NCBI GenBank assembly: GCA_016617855.1
Contig: JAECUM010011119.1
Span: 1 to 64,000, forward strand
DNA: 64,000 nt
Origin: Megalonaias nervosa
Taxonomy: Eukaryota; Mollusca; Bivalvia; Unionida; Unionidae
Direction: 5' to 3'
Positions 1 through 11,269 of this stretch are shown in pieces. Position 1 is the stretch's first letter, and each line of letters begins with the position of its first letter. A program made the translations under genes and the position numbers. Below the pieces are notes generated by a model that was given only the letters and a program-made list of their open reading frames with translations, searched no databases and had not been told where the DNA came from.

Positions 1-1100
1 TTTTTTTTTTTTTTAGCTCAAGGGTGGAGCAATATGTATGCCATGATGTTTCCTTTGCTTTGCGGATAACAAACTTTGTTTGTTTTTCCTTGGATTTATA
101 TTCCAGGGAATCTGTTGATTTACCAGTGTGCCAGAATTTGTTAAGGGCTTTCTTCTTCTATTTAATTATATTTTTGCACTCATCGTTCCACCATGGGATG
201 GACGGTTTTGCAAAAGATTTGTTCCCTTTTCCTGTTTTTGGGATGCTTTTGTGGCAGCCGCATTTATGGCTTCTAGGATGTTATTGTTACATGTGGAGAT
301 TCTTCGTTTTGTAATTGTTCTCTAGTTATACCGGCGAATAAGGAGTTGAATGTGTGCCAGTCGGCTTTGTCCAGTCTCCATTTGGGGACTTTAGAGAAGG
401 TGGCGATTGGGTTGGTAAGATTGATGGAAATGTGTATTGGAAGGTGGTCGCTTCCTAGTGTGGCTTCTCTATTCACTTCCCGATTTGTCAAGGTGGCTAA
501 ATTGGGAGTGCAGATCGTCAGATTTAGTGCAGATAAAGAACCATCCTCTGGGCAAATCCTAGTTTTAGTTGAACCTCGCTTGTTTAGGCGAGCTCCTCCC
601 CATCGTTTGCTATGTGCATTGAAGTCGCCACAAATTATATACTCATTTGCAGAACTGGAGATCTGGTCATAGCTTAGGGGGGAAACAGTTTATGTTTTTT
701 TGGGGTCGTAAATATTACAAATTTCTATTGTAAGCTGGCCTACATGGATGAATACCGAATGGTACTCTCGGGTTATAGGGTTTCCTGAGTCAATCTGGGG
801 GGTGGGGAGACTGTTGTCCAAAGGATGTATTTGGGGATGAATCACTGACAAAGATAGCCAGACCCGCCTCTTATTTTCGTTATCTCTCATAACGAATTTA
901 CTGGTTGAATAGCCGGGGATTATCGGTAGGTATTTGGAGGTCTGATGTAGTAGAGTTTCTTGAATGCAAATGATATCTAGTTTGTGATTGGTCCTGTTAA
1001 GTTTGATCAGTAATTCAGATTTGTTCATATTTAGCCCCCGGCTATTCCATTGCCAAATTATTAGACAGTTTTTCTTAGTTTTGTCCATTTTATTTTTCAT
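1..1100 (-). pseudogene. LINE ORF2, endonuclease domain (non-LTR retrotransposon)
   Basis: This is the N-terminal AP-endonuclease part of a Jockey-like non-LTR retrotransposon polyprotein, which nicks target DNA to prime reverse transcription. Visible motifs on the minus strand, in order, are an N-terminal WNSRGL, DIICIQET, GDFNAHSKRWG and GSDHLPI, the standard exonuclease-endonuclease-phosphatase signature. A PWWNDEC-type stretch follows near position 230. The reading frame changes near 690 and again near 280, so the copy is broken. The reverse transcriptase would lie beyond position 1, where the window is cut in a T14 run. It sits just downstream of a gag-like ORF on the same strand. Family recognition is confident; the exact clade is inferred. 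Confidence 0.85.
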
Positions 1101-1129
1101 AAGTTAGTTAATTGGTTTTTTCAGGATGT

Positions 1130-2150
1130 TTATTGGGTGGAAACAAGGTGTTTCTCCAACAAATCCAGGAGTAGTTTGAAAAAAGGGATGCATGGTGTGT
1201 GGTTAGTTTGGGTGAGGGCTGTGATACCCGCCAATAAGTCCCTTAAGTAATAAATTATAGTGGTATGTGTGAAGACTTCTAAGTTGGTTTGATTGTTGGT
1301 TACTGGTATCATAGTGTTACGTGCATTGCTGTACCTTTGTTACTTGCATTGCTTAATGTTTTGTTATTTGCTTTATTTGAGGGTTCATTTTTTGGCAGCG
1401 GGCACACAGCCTGTTGGGTGATCAGTGAGTTTGAGCTGGGTCTTGTGTGTCCATTGGCATTGCCTTTTTGGGTAGGTGCTCCACTTGTTTACTAATCCCC
1501 CTTGGACGTGATGGGGGTGGCCCCCTTGTCAGTTGATTTATTGTAGGAGGGTTGTGCATTGAGCTATTTCGACGGGGGGATACTGTTTCCTCATTCTGCT
1601 GGGTATTTTGAAGTGGGGTTAGTGCTTTGGCTCTAAAATAAGTTAAGTTTTGTTCCGTCATAAGCCGAGTTATTTCCTTTTCACTCTTGGAATATGGGCA
1701 GTCGTCCGAGATAGGGTGGTGGGATTCATGACAATTTGCACATTTTAGGCCCTGGAATGTGCACTTATTACTATGGCTACCACTGCAAGTGTTACATCTT
1801 TGCCTAAATTTGCACTTGTTGGTATGGTGTCCCCATGATTTTCATTTACTGAAAGAAGACCAGTAGTGGAGGGGTTGAGGTGAGTTCTATTAAAATCGCA
1901 GAGGACATAAGACCACGGTTGATCCGCAGTCTGTATGCACTGGAGATATCAGCTCCTTGGGTTTTCAGCTCATGGGTGATCTCCGCGTTGCTTAGGGAGT
2001 TATACTTAACATTGAGCATCAAGACTGTTTTTTATAGGCAACATTACGTTTGGTTCATTTTGTTAGGTTGGTCATGGTTTCTTCATCCTTAATCTTTATT
2101 ATTTCTTGTTGCAGTTTTTTTCGGGATACCTGTTGTTGGTTTCAATGCGT
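1130..2150 (-). pseudogene. LINE ORF1 (gag-like, zinc knuckles)
   Basis: This is the nucleic-acid-binding ORF1 of the same retrotransposon, read on the minus strand. Around 1700-1830 there are repeated Cys/His spacings (for example CNTCSGSHSNKC and CANCHESHHPISDDC), typical of the CCHC zinc knuckles of Jockey-type gag proteins. Upstream, at about 2050-1850, lies an RRM-like segment (AEITHELKTQGADISSAYR). The C-terminal part is Pro/Gln-rich (about 1660-1420). Frames change several times. The protein would coat the element RNA. The order ORF1 then ORF2 on the minus strand supports one LINE copy spanning about 1-2.2 kb. Confidence 0.7.
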
Positions 2151-2469
2151 TGTCCATGGTCAAACTTGAGACCGCTGCACTTTATATGACTCAAGCGCGG
2201 ACGCGATAGAAAATATCCCTACGATTTTTGTTGGGTAGGCACGCTATAGCTCATCTCATGGTGAGGGATAGAGAGAAGTCAAAGAGCATAGATAGTGATA
2301 AAAAAAATTTTTTTTAAAACAAACCACCATCAATCCCTTTTTTAATAACATTTTTATTTAACCAACAAACAACCAACACATAATATAAGATCAACACATT
2401 TTTTTTCAAATAACACATTTTTCACAAGGTTGACAACGTCGTGAAGTCAAGTTAGACTTCCACTGATGG

Positions 2470-2935
2470 AGGTCATTTGGCCATTGATGTACACTACGTT
2501 TCCTAGCTAAAGGCAAGAGATACCCATAATAGTCACAAAACTATCTATCTACTTTTTCATCGTTTCTGGAAGAGTCACGATCAAAATAAGTCACTGAATG
2601 TTCTAAGGGATATCCAAGACTGCGTTGATGAAGAAAATACACACAATATTGTCTACACACCATGGAATCTGTGCCTTGTAATTTCACATTATTGAATCGT
2701 GTCGTCTAGGCATTTCTTCACATAAAGTCCATGATGTCGTCTTCCAAAGGCGGTAATGCATACGAATCAAAATACTCCACACAGGCATCGTAGAGAAAGT
2801 AGACGGCTACCCAGTGAGTTCCTGGGAGATGACTGTCGTCCGTGTTGATGACATAAGCTTGAAGGTCTTTAGGTTTAGGATGAGTAAGTTCATCTTTAGC
2901 GCACACGACAGGATTCCAAGAAGCGGTGTATGAAC
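2470..2935 (-). pseudogene. Adenain-like cysteine protease (element A)
   Basis: This is the Ulp1/adenain-type cysteine protease that Polintons and adenoviruses use to mature their capsids. On the minus strand the catalytic histidine lies in PGTHWVAVYF (about 2825) and the acidic residue in EYFDSYALPP (about 2780). After a frame change near 2700 the cysteine region reads VCRQYCVYFLHQR. The Gly normally following the first Cys is Arg here. The downstream NDEKV-type stretch also fits the family. The gene is broken by the frameshift, and the start upstream of about 2930 is unclear. It is the last gene of a run of element A genes, all on the minus strand. Confidence 0.8.
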
Positions 2936-3054
2936 TGTTTTCAAAAGGTAATAAAGTTCTCAGGTATCCATTTTGTTTTGTTTTTTTGGTTTTTTTTTTT
3001 GTATTTTTCTTGTTTCACAGGTGATAATAAATCATCAATACAATTCTGACCTTT

Positions 3055-3440
3055 TGCTAGAAAATCTGTGTTAAGTAAACGGTTCTCGGCTTTGTCTCCA
3101 TACTCTGTGGAAAGAGATCTTCGATGCGACGGATCTCTAGAGCAGTCAATGGAGGGGAGGAATGATCACGCAAAGCTTTATACCACTGATGCAACTCTAC
3201 TTCTTCCGAGATGAGATCCCAGCGTCATTCAGATACTCGTCCAATTTTTCTTCTTGACTCATCATCAGTCATTCATCGTGTTGAATTTGACTGGGATGAT
3301 AGTTTTGACATCCATAGCAATATTTCTTGGTCAATGCCGTAATTTTATCCGACAGATGCATAGCAAAACAGGAAACTAAATAGTCTTCTTGTTCTGGCCA
3401 TCTGGACATGACCATGTTCTCATCGTCTTTGTCTTTGTTC
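3055..3440 (-). pseudogene. Conserved Maverick-type hypothetical protein (element A)
   Basis: I do not know a function for this gene. On the minus strand an ATG near 3415 opens a frame containing VSCFAMHLSDKITALTKKY, then CYGCQNYHPSQ followed by a HDE and an LM after a stop. After a frame change it continues as WDLISEEVELHQWYKALRD and on to RRIEDLF before ending at about 3056. The CYGCQ...HPSQ...H pattern suggests a small zinc site. Proteins with this layout recur next to capsid genes in Maverick elements of invertebrates (from memory, unverified). It is broken by at least one stop and one frameshift. It lies between the protease and capsid genes, in the same direction. Confidence 0.5.
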
Positions 3441-3517
3441 TGCTTACACGATATCCTCCCATTTCATGTCCAAAAAGTATCCACCATTCAAAGAGGGATA
3501 AGAGTCTTACATAGCTT

Positions 3518-4817
3518 CTAATAGTCAAGAATGACTTCTTTCAAACTGTTGATTTCTAGAGTGTTGTCAAATTCGACATACAAGATGACGTTCACCGTCT
3601 CGTTTAGAGCTTCTACAAACTGAAGTTCCACACGCATTTGACCGGGTTTTATAAGGAAATGTCCCTCGTCGCTGCCTTTGTCTGGAGAGAAATCAAAGGC
3701 CCACAATGCATAGCCTACTGCATAATCGTCGTACGAAATGCCGTGACTGCTGTTGGTCCCTAGCTGTCCCGTGACTTCGTACAGGGACAAGTACGATCTC
3801 AAGTAATTCTTCTGGGTAAAGTTAGGTTCGAAAGGTCTGGTACACAAGGTCTTGCCATCGCGACTGACTTCGATCTTGGACACTGTGTAGTGCTTAAACT
3901 CGAAAGGATTGGCAGTGACGGCTCCGTTGAAGGCTTCGTTACGGACGATACCAACGATTAAACGTTTGGGTAACTGTCATAAGAACAAATAATCTTCGAT
4001 CTTGGATCGGAGTCCAGCGGCAATGGTGAAAGTTTTCACTTCCAATCGTCGTATCGGATACTTGGCGGTCGTTCTGCTCAAACTATGGCTGATGTCGTTT
4101 CCCACTTCCACGCGTCGGACGTAGAGTCTGGCTTCTTAGATGATGGTTTTGTACTCGCTGGCATTGGAAATGAAAAACGGTACTGCTACGATTCCGTCTC
4201 AAGCGGATATCCATTCCGTTCAGCAAATACATTTCTTGCAACCACATGTCCAAACGCAGGAGATACATCAGTTCTAAACTACGTCCTTGTAAGATTTTCT
4301 TTCGACGGTCGTTAATGCCCACATTGTGAGGATCGTCATCTGCTGTTAGGGTTGTGTTGTTAAACTTGTCCTCGCCTGCCGTGTCAAGTTTCCATACTAC
4401 GCAAGCATCTTGATGAGCGTTCTTCGCATCTTTTCCGAACGTCAGGAGATTTTCCAGGTTTGCTTGGTAAGGGTAAGTATCCGTGCTGCTGCTGACTAAT
4501 ATGTTATTCAAGTACAAATCCACTTTGCTGAACAAGGAATGCATGAAATTGTTGACGGGAGCAACTCTAGCATCGGCTTCCGGAGCGGTGTTGTCCGTTT
4601 TGATCACTTTGACTTTCAGGTATAAGTAACTGCTATTCAGATCGATGTAATCTTCGGGCTGTCCTTTGATTTCAATTTTGATTTGGGCATAGGTCGTCAA
4701 AGAGGAGATGGGACGAAATTCTACCCATTGGGATTCTTGCATCGTCATCATTGTGGGTGGCATGGCAAACAGATCCAGTTTCGACTTGGAACATTCACAA
4801 GACTCTCGGTGCATCAT
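3518..4817 (-). pseudogene. Capsid-type protein, F54H12.2 family (element A)
   Basis: This is a virion structural protein of the family annotated as uncharacterized protein F54H12.2-like in many invertebrate genomes, a Polinton jelly-roll capsid candidate. The N-terminal half (4817-4083) shows VEFRPISSL, a YIDLNSSYLYLKVKV strand pattern, PVNNFMHSLFSKVDLYLNN and the conserved STDTYPYQANLENLL. The C-terminal half (about 4000-3518) contains KRLIVGIVRNEAFNGA, NPFEFKHY and a long beta-rich end. The full span would encode about 430 residues, near the family's usual length. The frame breaks near 4270 and again between 4080 and 3900. Whether it is the major or the penton-type capsid component cannot be decided from sequence alone. 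Confidence 0.8.
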
Positions 4818-4833
4818 TTTTTCTCTCTGTTAT

Positions 4834-5261
4834 TTAATAATCAAAAACGTCTAAATCTCGGACGGTTCTTCTTTTCTTGGTCTTTCTAGCTCTGGGTGTG
4901 TGAAGTCCTCTGGAGAGTTGTCTTCGACGTCTCTTTCTGCCTTGTCCTTGCTGTGGCGTCAGGGAAACAGGAATGCCTGACTGGGCAGCTTCCCGGGCAT
5001 TTATAGGAGTTTCTCGTCGGCCCAAAATGTTTTTGCCAGTTTGAAGCAAGACATTTTTGCCTACTCTCAAGAAAGCTTCTTTGGGATTTTGTTTGTCGAT
5101 GATGACATTTTGGAGAAATTCTTTGCCTTGCGTCAAAGCGGCATTTTTCATGGCGTGCAATCCTCGTCTCTCCATCGGTTTCAAAATGGGGGCCACCGAA
5201 CGAAACGACGATTTTAGCATATCTCCTAAACCATGTCCTCGCCTCGGTACACAGGATACAT
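4834..5261 (-). pseudogene. Small basic GLGD structural protein (element A)
   Basis: This is a short basic protein of unknown exact role, probably a DNA- or core-associated virion component. The start chosen is the ATG at 5261 (MYPVY). The main frame then carries GHGLGDML followed by a FRSVAP...KPM segment. The C-terminus is very basic (GRKRRRR and RKTKKRRTV), resembling a nuclear localisation or DNA-binding tail. A one-base frame change lies between the start and GLGD at about 5235. Homologous GLGD genes precede the capsid gene in elements B (8330-8690) and E (20164-20626), so the gene pair is a conserved module. It ends 17 bp before the capsid start. Confidence 0.6.
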
Positions 5262-5300
5262 GACTTGCAAGTCGTTAGAGAACGGTATTCGAAATTGGAG

Positions 5301-5793
5301 TTACGACGTAACTTTCCCTTTGGTGAATGAAATATTTTGTCCCAGATCTCCTTTTATACCAGTGTTGAAAGTGTCGAAATGCGGCTTACTGACGGGTAAA
5401 TAGTGAGGATGTACAAATTCGTAGTGAACTTGATAGGTGTTTCCACCTTCCTCGACATTGGTCGTGGCAGAATCCACTTTGAAAGGAATGACTCGCAGTA
5501 ACAGTACGGATGTGTGTCCCACCACGTTGTACTCCACCACATCAGAGTACACAAAGATGAAATCTAGTCCTTGGTTCAGTTCTACAGGGAACCGAAAAAA
5601 CTTCGCAAGTCAAGATGTTGGCAATGGGTGACATGTTGTTCCCCTTGACCATCTTGAGGTCTCCACCCAAAATGTCAAACAATTCAGGACAAAATGTAAT
5701 GGCCAACATTTTGGCATCCGAAAATTTCATCAGTAGGCGACTAAGACATTGAACTACCTTACATATGCTACCTGAAAACATAGATTCTCCCAT
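5301..5793 (-). pseudogene. Candidate minor capsid protein, C-terminal part (element A)
   Basis: This is the C-terminal portion of a large Maverick structural protein, probably the minor (penton-like) capsid component. The first part starts at 5793 (MGESMFSGS) and includes LLMKFSDAKMLAITF. After a frame change near 5560 it has the recurrent YSDVVEYNVVG...VLLLRV motif, a YLPVSKPHFDTFN strand and a final GDLGQNISFTKGKV. The last ~45 residues align in pattern with the end of the intact 497-residue protein at 24648-26141 in element E. The N-terminal two thirds are missing, truncated near 5800. It is upstream of the GLGD gene on the same strand. Confidence 0.6.
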
Positions 5794-5799
5794 GCAAAT

Positions 5800-7320
5800 A
5801 TGGCGACGGTGTTGCTAAAGAAACTCCCGTTTAAAGTAAGCGATGAAATGGCTAAGGTTTGTGCATTTAAAAATACTCAAACGTTGATGTTTTTGTTATT
5901 AAAATTGCTAGTTGGTACCAACAAATGGGAAGGTACGCAAGTGCTATCGAAGTGATAAAGAGTGTCTTGCGAGTATTTATTTTCAAACTTGTCAGAGAAA
6001 CGAGAAACTGAAATCTGTAAAGGACTGGAAAATCATAGCTGATCCATCTATGATTACATCCTTTAGAATCAAACCAACCCCTACCCACAGCATGTAAAAA
6101 AACATATACTGTACTCAGATGATGATATTTCATATATACGGCGGCGATGATTGCGACCCTGGCGTCGGATATTTTACTTTAATGAAGAGGAAATAGGGTC
6201 ATGAATGAAGCGATTTGAAGCAAAATCACAAAGTCCTTTAAAAACCAAAAGAAAAAACAATAACAGGGTTATGAGGAAAGGGACAGTCGGTTGTGTGCAC
6301 TGTGAGTGGTTATATGGGAGTATCGTGGGTGGATATGGGAATTAAAATTATGCTGTAAGTTAACATGAGGGTGCTGATGTATTGACAAGATGAATCCAAT
6401 GTTAAAACGGTCCACAGACTTACGAGAGAGTAATCCGATGGTGGACCCTACCGACCCCGCTGTCCCAAACAGCAAAATCATTAGTGTATGGTTAACGATG
6501 CATGCCATGCATAATCGTGGGTTCCACAACTATTGATAATATCACTGACATCAGGTATTTTTATAAGGTTGTCCTGGAGTTCGCGGATGAGTATCACTAC
6601 ACCATACCGATTACCTGTTTGCCACGACAGCATCGGGGGTGCCCCGCGGTTGGTTATCTCTGTATCAGGGTGGAGTTGTGGACAAAGCCAACACAAGTTT
6701 ACAGAATGTATTACGCTAGTCCCGAATCTTCAGACTAAGAGCAATTATATGGTCCACTTACGAAACGTTTAGTGATTTTTACGGCTGGGAAGCGTATATG
6801 TAAAGTTCACTGGGTGTTACAATTTCACAAGAGCGTATGGATGATGTCCTACATACAAATAAATACAAACCATTAGTAATGAAGAAAAAAGAATTTGATA
6901 AGTGCAAGGATGAGTGTTTGGGTATGCCTATTGAAGAATACGTGGGACTGCTCAAAATTCACTCGACTGTGGCCGGAACTGGAGAGTGCTGATCCAACGA
7001 TGGAACTAAAAGATCTGGATCCGCCAAGATAATTAAAAGGATGAAAAAAAGTTGACCGGATTGTTTTCGCCAATGATCTTCGGCACTGTGTGTGTGTGTG
7101 GAATGTCTTTGCAAGCGACGCGAATTCGCGCACACATCAAATTTGATCTAGTCAAAGGAATATAGTATAGGTGTCTTTCGCTGCACCAATGTGAGCTTGA
7201 TACCACGTGAAACCACCCGATGGATATCCCCCCATCGCTACTTAAGTATACAGGCAGCATGTCATTGCAAATCAACTTACATTTACAGAATAGACCTTGG
7301 TGATAGTTTTGTATCCCGGA
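5800..7320. other. Decayed spacer between elements A and B
   Basis: I see no gene here that I can support. Short open stretches occur in several frames (for example 5803-5955 on the plus strand and 6873-7133 on the minus strand), but none shows a family motif. Codon texture and the neighbourhood suggest degraded virus-like element DNA. Confidence 0.4.
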
Positions 7321-7328
7321 AACGACCT

Positions 7329-7770
7329 GCAATTTCTCTCGCACAAATGCTCTACTTGGTGGCCTTGATGCTTGTTCGTCAGCAGATGCCAGATGGTAAC
7401 GTGTTGGCTGTTCCGGAAAATCAATCCGGTCAGAGATCGTGAATGTATCAATGGGCCATACCGCGTAAGTAGCACGATACTGCCCGCCTTCTAACTTCAC
7501 CGCTGCATAGAGATATATAAATTGTTCTCGAGTTAGTCGAACACGGGTGGTTATGAAACTGATTTATTGGAAACGGTGACTGTGTTCTGCTGAATCGGCT
7601 CAGCGAGTTTAAAAGTATAGCGCGAGTGATTTCGTTATTCAACGTTACTATGACTGAGCGAAGCCCTGCTACACTCTCGCGAAATGGCGCCACCTGGAGT
7701 GTTATTGGAGATCTCACTGTCGCTTACGACTTTGACTCACTCAGTAAAGAGATTTGACGGAGGATTTCAT
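7329..7770 (-). pseudogene. Integrase remnant (element B)
   Basis: This is a decayed retrovirus-like DDE integrase of the same family as the element E integrase at 32718-33654. On the minus strand the segment near 7650 reads GLRSVIVTLNNEITRA, against LPSVIAALNNEITRA in E. After a frame change, the stretch from 7500 reads LEGGQYRATYAVWPIDT and ends PPSRAFVREKL, against LEGGKKRATDAIWSVTT and APQRGFVREQL in E. Only the C-terminal third of the protein is recognisable; the catalytic D, D and E positions are lost or unreadable. It points away from the GLGD and capsid genes that follow on the plus strand. Confidence 0.7.
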
Positions 7771-8330
7771 TGGTGACTGGTAAATACTCTAAAATCTACA
7801 TACATGAACACGATCCTACACCAATCTCTGTCGTCGTAATCGAATCTCCACAGTATGAGGTTGACACCATTGTCATCGCTAAGAACCGTTTTTGGTTGAC
7901 CTGAAGATATTAATGAAATTCCAGAGAACAAATCAAATTTTGCGTACATGACCTAAAAGGTCTGAATATTTTCGCGCCAGCCATTGTCATGATCGCTTCA
8001 ACGACTCGAGGTTAATCTAACCTGTGAATCAATCAGTAGTAGTTAGCAAGCAGACCTTTCAGCTTCATCAAGATTCGCATCGCAGGGTTTTATGTTGTTC
8101 TGGTTTACCCCGAACTCACTCCAATGTACTTTACTCTCGTTTACTCTGATGACACTCGTATAACTTCCATGCTACATTCCCTGGTTGACACACTTTCGTT
8201 TTACCCTTGTGGACCAGATCTGCGCGGGGAGACCTTGATAATAGAACTGTACACTGTTGACTTACCAGACAATAGTTTGTAGACGTGTAATGCCCGTACG
8301 TGATGTTAACGCGAGAAATTATGTTTACAT
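7770..8330. other. Decayed spacer within element B
   Basis: No recognisable gene. An open frame of about 80 codons runs from 8043 to 8283 on the plus strand, but it matches no family I know. The segment links the integrase remnant to the GLGD remnant and is probably degraded element DNA. Confidence 0.35.
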
Positions 8331-8690
8331 GGCGTAATACTGAAATGGCCTTGGAGATGGGGATTGTTTAAAGGAGCGCAAAAGGTGCTCGCGGCCATGT
8401 CTTCACGCCCTGCACTAATAGCTAAACAATTTGCAATGCGAGTCGGCAAAAGCATCAAAAATGTTGCTAAAGATCATTGAAAAATCTGGGCTTACGAACT
8501 GTGGAATCAGTTCGAGATCGACTACAACGATCACCTTCAAACGCATCTTGAACAAAAAACGTTACACTTCCATCACCAGGAAAACTGACAACCCCGGTGA
8601 ATAAAATCATCAATGAAGATGCTCAATAAGGTCTTACTGATTGGATGCTTGCAAAGACGGTAATGGAAAGCAAATTACACTTGTGGACTA
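8330..8690 (+). pseudogene. GLGD basic protein remnant (element B)
   Basis: This is a degraded copy of the small basic structural protein seen in elements A and E. Around 8348 one frame reads NGLGDG, followed in a neighbouring frame by LFKGAQKVLAAM and IAKQFAMRVGKSIKNVAKD. Further frame changes give a TLPSPGKLT...VNKIINEDA stretch, comparable to the PASVSKIINQAAN part of the E copy. It lies directly upstream of the capsid remnant, the same order as in element E. Confidence 0.55.
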
Positions 8691-8753
8691 AGTGTGGGCG
8701 TGAGTGGTGAAAGGGTGTTAGACGACGAAACCCACAATGTAGAAGCGAGAACA

Positions 8754-10079
8754 ATGGCTCGTTTCAAAGATAATGCGTTTGATATTGACGTGTATGTGAT
8801 GGTAGATCGAAGTAAAACAGACTTTGAGTATTATTCGTGTCCGGCTATGGATCCTAATGAAAAAGACCGAACAGAATTTCAAGTGCATGACACGTCTCAG
8901 TAATTTCTTCCGTTTAAATCTTTCTTGTAAATTGATTGAAAACTTTTACAAAACGTTAACGCTGACGCCGCGTTGAAAAGGTTGGATTTGTTAATAACAG
9001 TATCACGGCGTTCAGCAGCGCACGTTATTTGATCGATGGAAAGGAAATCGAATCATGTTGAGCATTGCTGACATTGCTACGGCTATTACCGGAATCGCCA
9101 GATACAGTGATGGCTACGTGAGATCTATGAAGCTTCACAAGGATGCAAACGAATACGTTTGATCGTATCAAGTATTCACGGAATAATTTTGAGCTTCCGT
9201 GAACTCAGTCAGGTGGTGTTGCTGACGGACATGATTATGGGGGCACCGCCGTGCCAAGTAGATAGCAAATTTATAACATTCGATTCGTGGCTCGTCCAGG
9301 ACAACGTGATAACCTTTCGTTATCATTTTCGTGTGCGATTCCTCTCAGTCAGATATTAAGATTTTGTACAGATGTTCGCAGTCCTGCTTTTAGAGCAAAA
9401 CACACAGTTACATTATACCAAAATCATTGCAGATGGTAAAGTTGTGTTGTCGAAATTAATATCGTGGATGCCAGTGATAATCTCTTCATTGGTTGCTGAA
9501 ACATGTTTGTTGTCGCTTAGGAGATGTGACCGTATCATTTCTCACATTCACCACAGACACGACAGCGTTCATCATTTTTCATGGCAAATAACATCTTAAC
9601 AAGTTGTCAGCACACCAAGACATGCATTTATGGTATTTCAAGAAATGGCTCGGGTGCGTGGCGGACAGCTCCATAATGAAATGATATTAGATACGTTATG
9701 AGTCTCTGAAAAAATCTATTTGCAGTTATCAGTAACCCCTCGAAGAAAATTTGCTTGAGTTCGAAAATAACTATGTTGCATGTGCATATCACAATCTGAG
9801 GTCCCCTATGGGATGAGACCGAAACAATGGCACACGTCTGCATATTTCCCAAACAATCTCTCTGGGTTGTATCCGATTTATTACTTTTCGTTCTAACATA
9901 TGGACCTGGTTTAGCAGTCCGTGATTGAGAAGTTATTTCATGTACGTGTTACTCGTCTGCCTGCTGACCCCAGTCTCCCCCAATTATAGATGTATTGCTG
10001 TAATTCTCTCTGATGTTGTTGAAGGTGTGGGTGGCCGATTGAGGGTTATTGAAACGCCATATCGCGAGTCTAATCCATA
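8754..10079 (+). pseudogene. Capsid protein remnant (element B)
   Basis: This is a decayed homologue of the element E capsid protein (20635-22046). The ATG at 8754 begins MARFKDNAFDIDV and proceeds to EFQVHDTSQ, paralleling DPAFDMD and ELQVQDTSR in E. Later fragments in changing frames are FVNNSITAFSSARYLIDGKE (about 8975), IARYSDGYVRSM (about 9090), RHAFMVFQEMARV (about 9625), LYPIYYFS (about 9865) and VEGVGGRLRVIETP (about 10020-10060). Stops and indels are numerous, so this copy is much older than E. It has a single copy of the site that carries a 26 bp duplication in E. Its final codons overlap antisense polymerase sequence of element C. Confidence 0.8.
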
Positions 10080-11255
10080 ATTTTCATGACTAACTTTACG
10101 AAAGCTCTCGAAAACATCAGCTACCAGTAACACATGTTTTCAAATATAAATCATGATAATCACCAAGTGTCTTACGACCAAATTTATTCCAAATATCTTG
10201 TGTATATTTGTAATCGTCATCTGTAATATTTTCATTTTTTAGCTGTGAGTAAATTATCTTTGTCAGGAAGAGAAGTTTCATCAAATCTGCTCGTCGTCGA
10301 GGTACTCCTACAGAAAGACACCTTTTTTGTCAGAATGACGTAGTCTTCACCAAAGCAACTTCACATATTATTAAAACTGCTACAACCTATTACAAGCTCA
10401 TCCAATGGTGCTGCAATAAATTGCAGACTGTCTATGAAATGTAATTTACAAAGCGTAACTGACATATATTTTTCAAAATTGTTTGGAATACATTTTATTA
10501 CATTATTTAATTTTAGTTTAGATTTAATTTCCTTATCGCCGAATGCTTCGACAATAATATGACTATCATAACCACGAAAATTATGCAAAACGACACGAAT
10601 AAAATCTGGCGCATGAAATTTCAAACTACAATTATTATGTGCTGCTCCGTGATATTGGCCGGTTAGATGGCATTGTTTTTTTTTTAACATTAACACAGTA
10701 TTTAACATGCTCTTGCACTTTTTCATCCTTAGAAAAACCTTGTAAACAACGGTAGCAGAAATATTTCTTATTTTTATCTTTATTATATTGTCTGCCAACA
10801 AGGCCGTTAAAGTTTTTGATCCTAACGTATTTTCCTTTATAAAACAGCAAGTTTATTTTGCTTTGTGTACCTTTTTCTGATATGTATCTGGGATAAACAT
10901 TTTCACGCTCGTCAAGACCAAACACATTAACTGAAATATTATTTTGCTTTTCAAACTTTGGTATTTGATGTTCTGCAACTGCAAAGTCAATGCCATTAAA
11001 GTTTAATTTTGATACGTGACTAATATACTTGTCGACGTGATCAGCATTTTTTCTGCTGGAAACATCGCAGAAAGAATAGCCCACTGGAAACATTTGTCAT
11101 TAGAGTTCTTTACGTTTATGCAACATTTTCTGTTTTAATTTTTTGAGGGAGATCAAAGTAAGAACTACCGCGAAGTGCCTCATATCTTGCTGGTGAAATA
11201 AAACTTCTTTTATCATTTCAAATTTCCAACCTGATCCTGATGCAGTAAATTCCTC
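10062..11255 (-). pseudogene. Protein-primed family B DNA polymerase, N-terminal part (element C)
   Basis: This is the N-terminal and exonuclease part of a protein-primed DNA polymerase B of the Polinton/adenovirus type, which would replicate a linear genome from a terminal protein. Minus-strand landmarks in order are an RGSSYFDLP segment (about 11170), FNGIDFAV, PKFEKQNNISVNVFG, a CYRCLQGF...H...C zinc-like cluster, CHLTGQYHGAAHNNC, then the exonuclease HNFRGYDSH (about 10580). After a frame change come DYHDLYLKTCV (about 10150) and LADVFESFRKVSHENYGLD (about 10110-10062). The polymerase palm motifs are absent because the gene is cut at about 10062 by element B. At least four frame changes are visible. 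Confidence 0.85.
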
Positions 11256-11269
11256 CAAATTTTTTATTC

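Noticed and set aside
8043..8283. 80-codon plus-strand frame in element B
   Set aside because: It has no recognisable motif and lies in heavily decayed DNA, so chance opening is likely.
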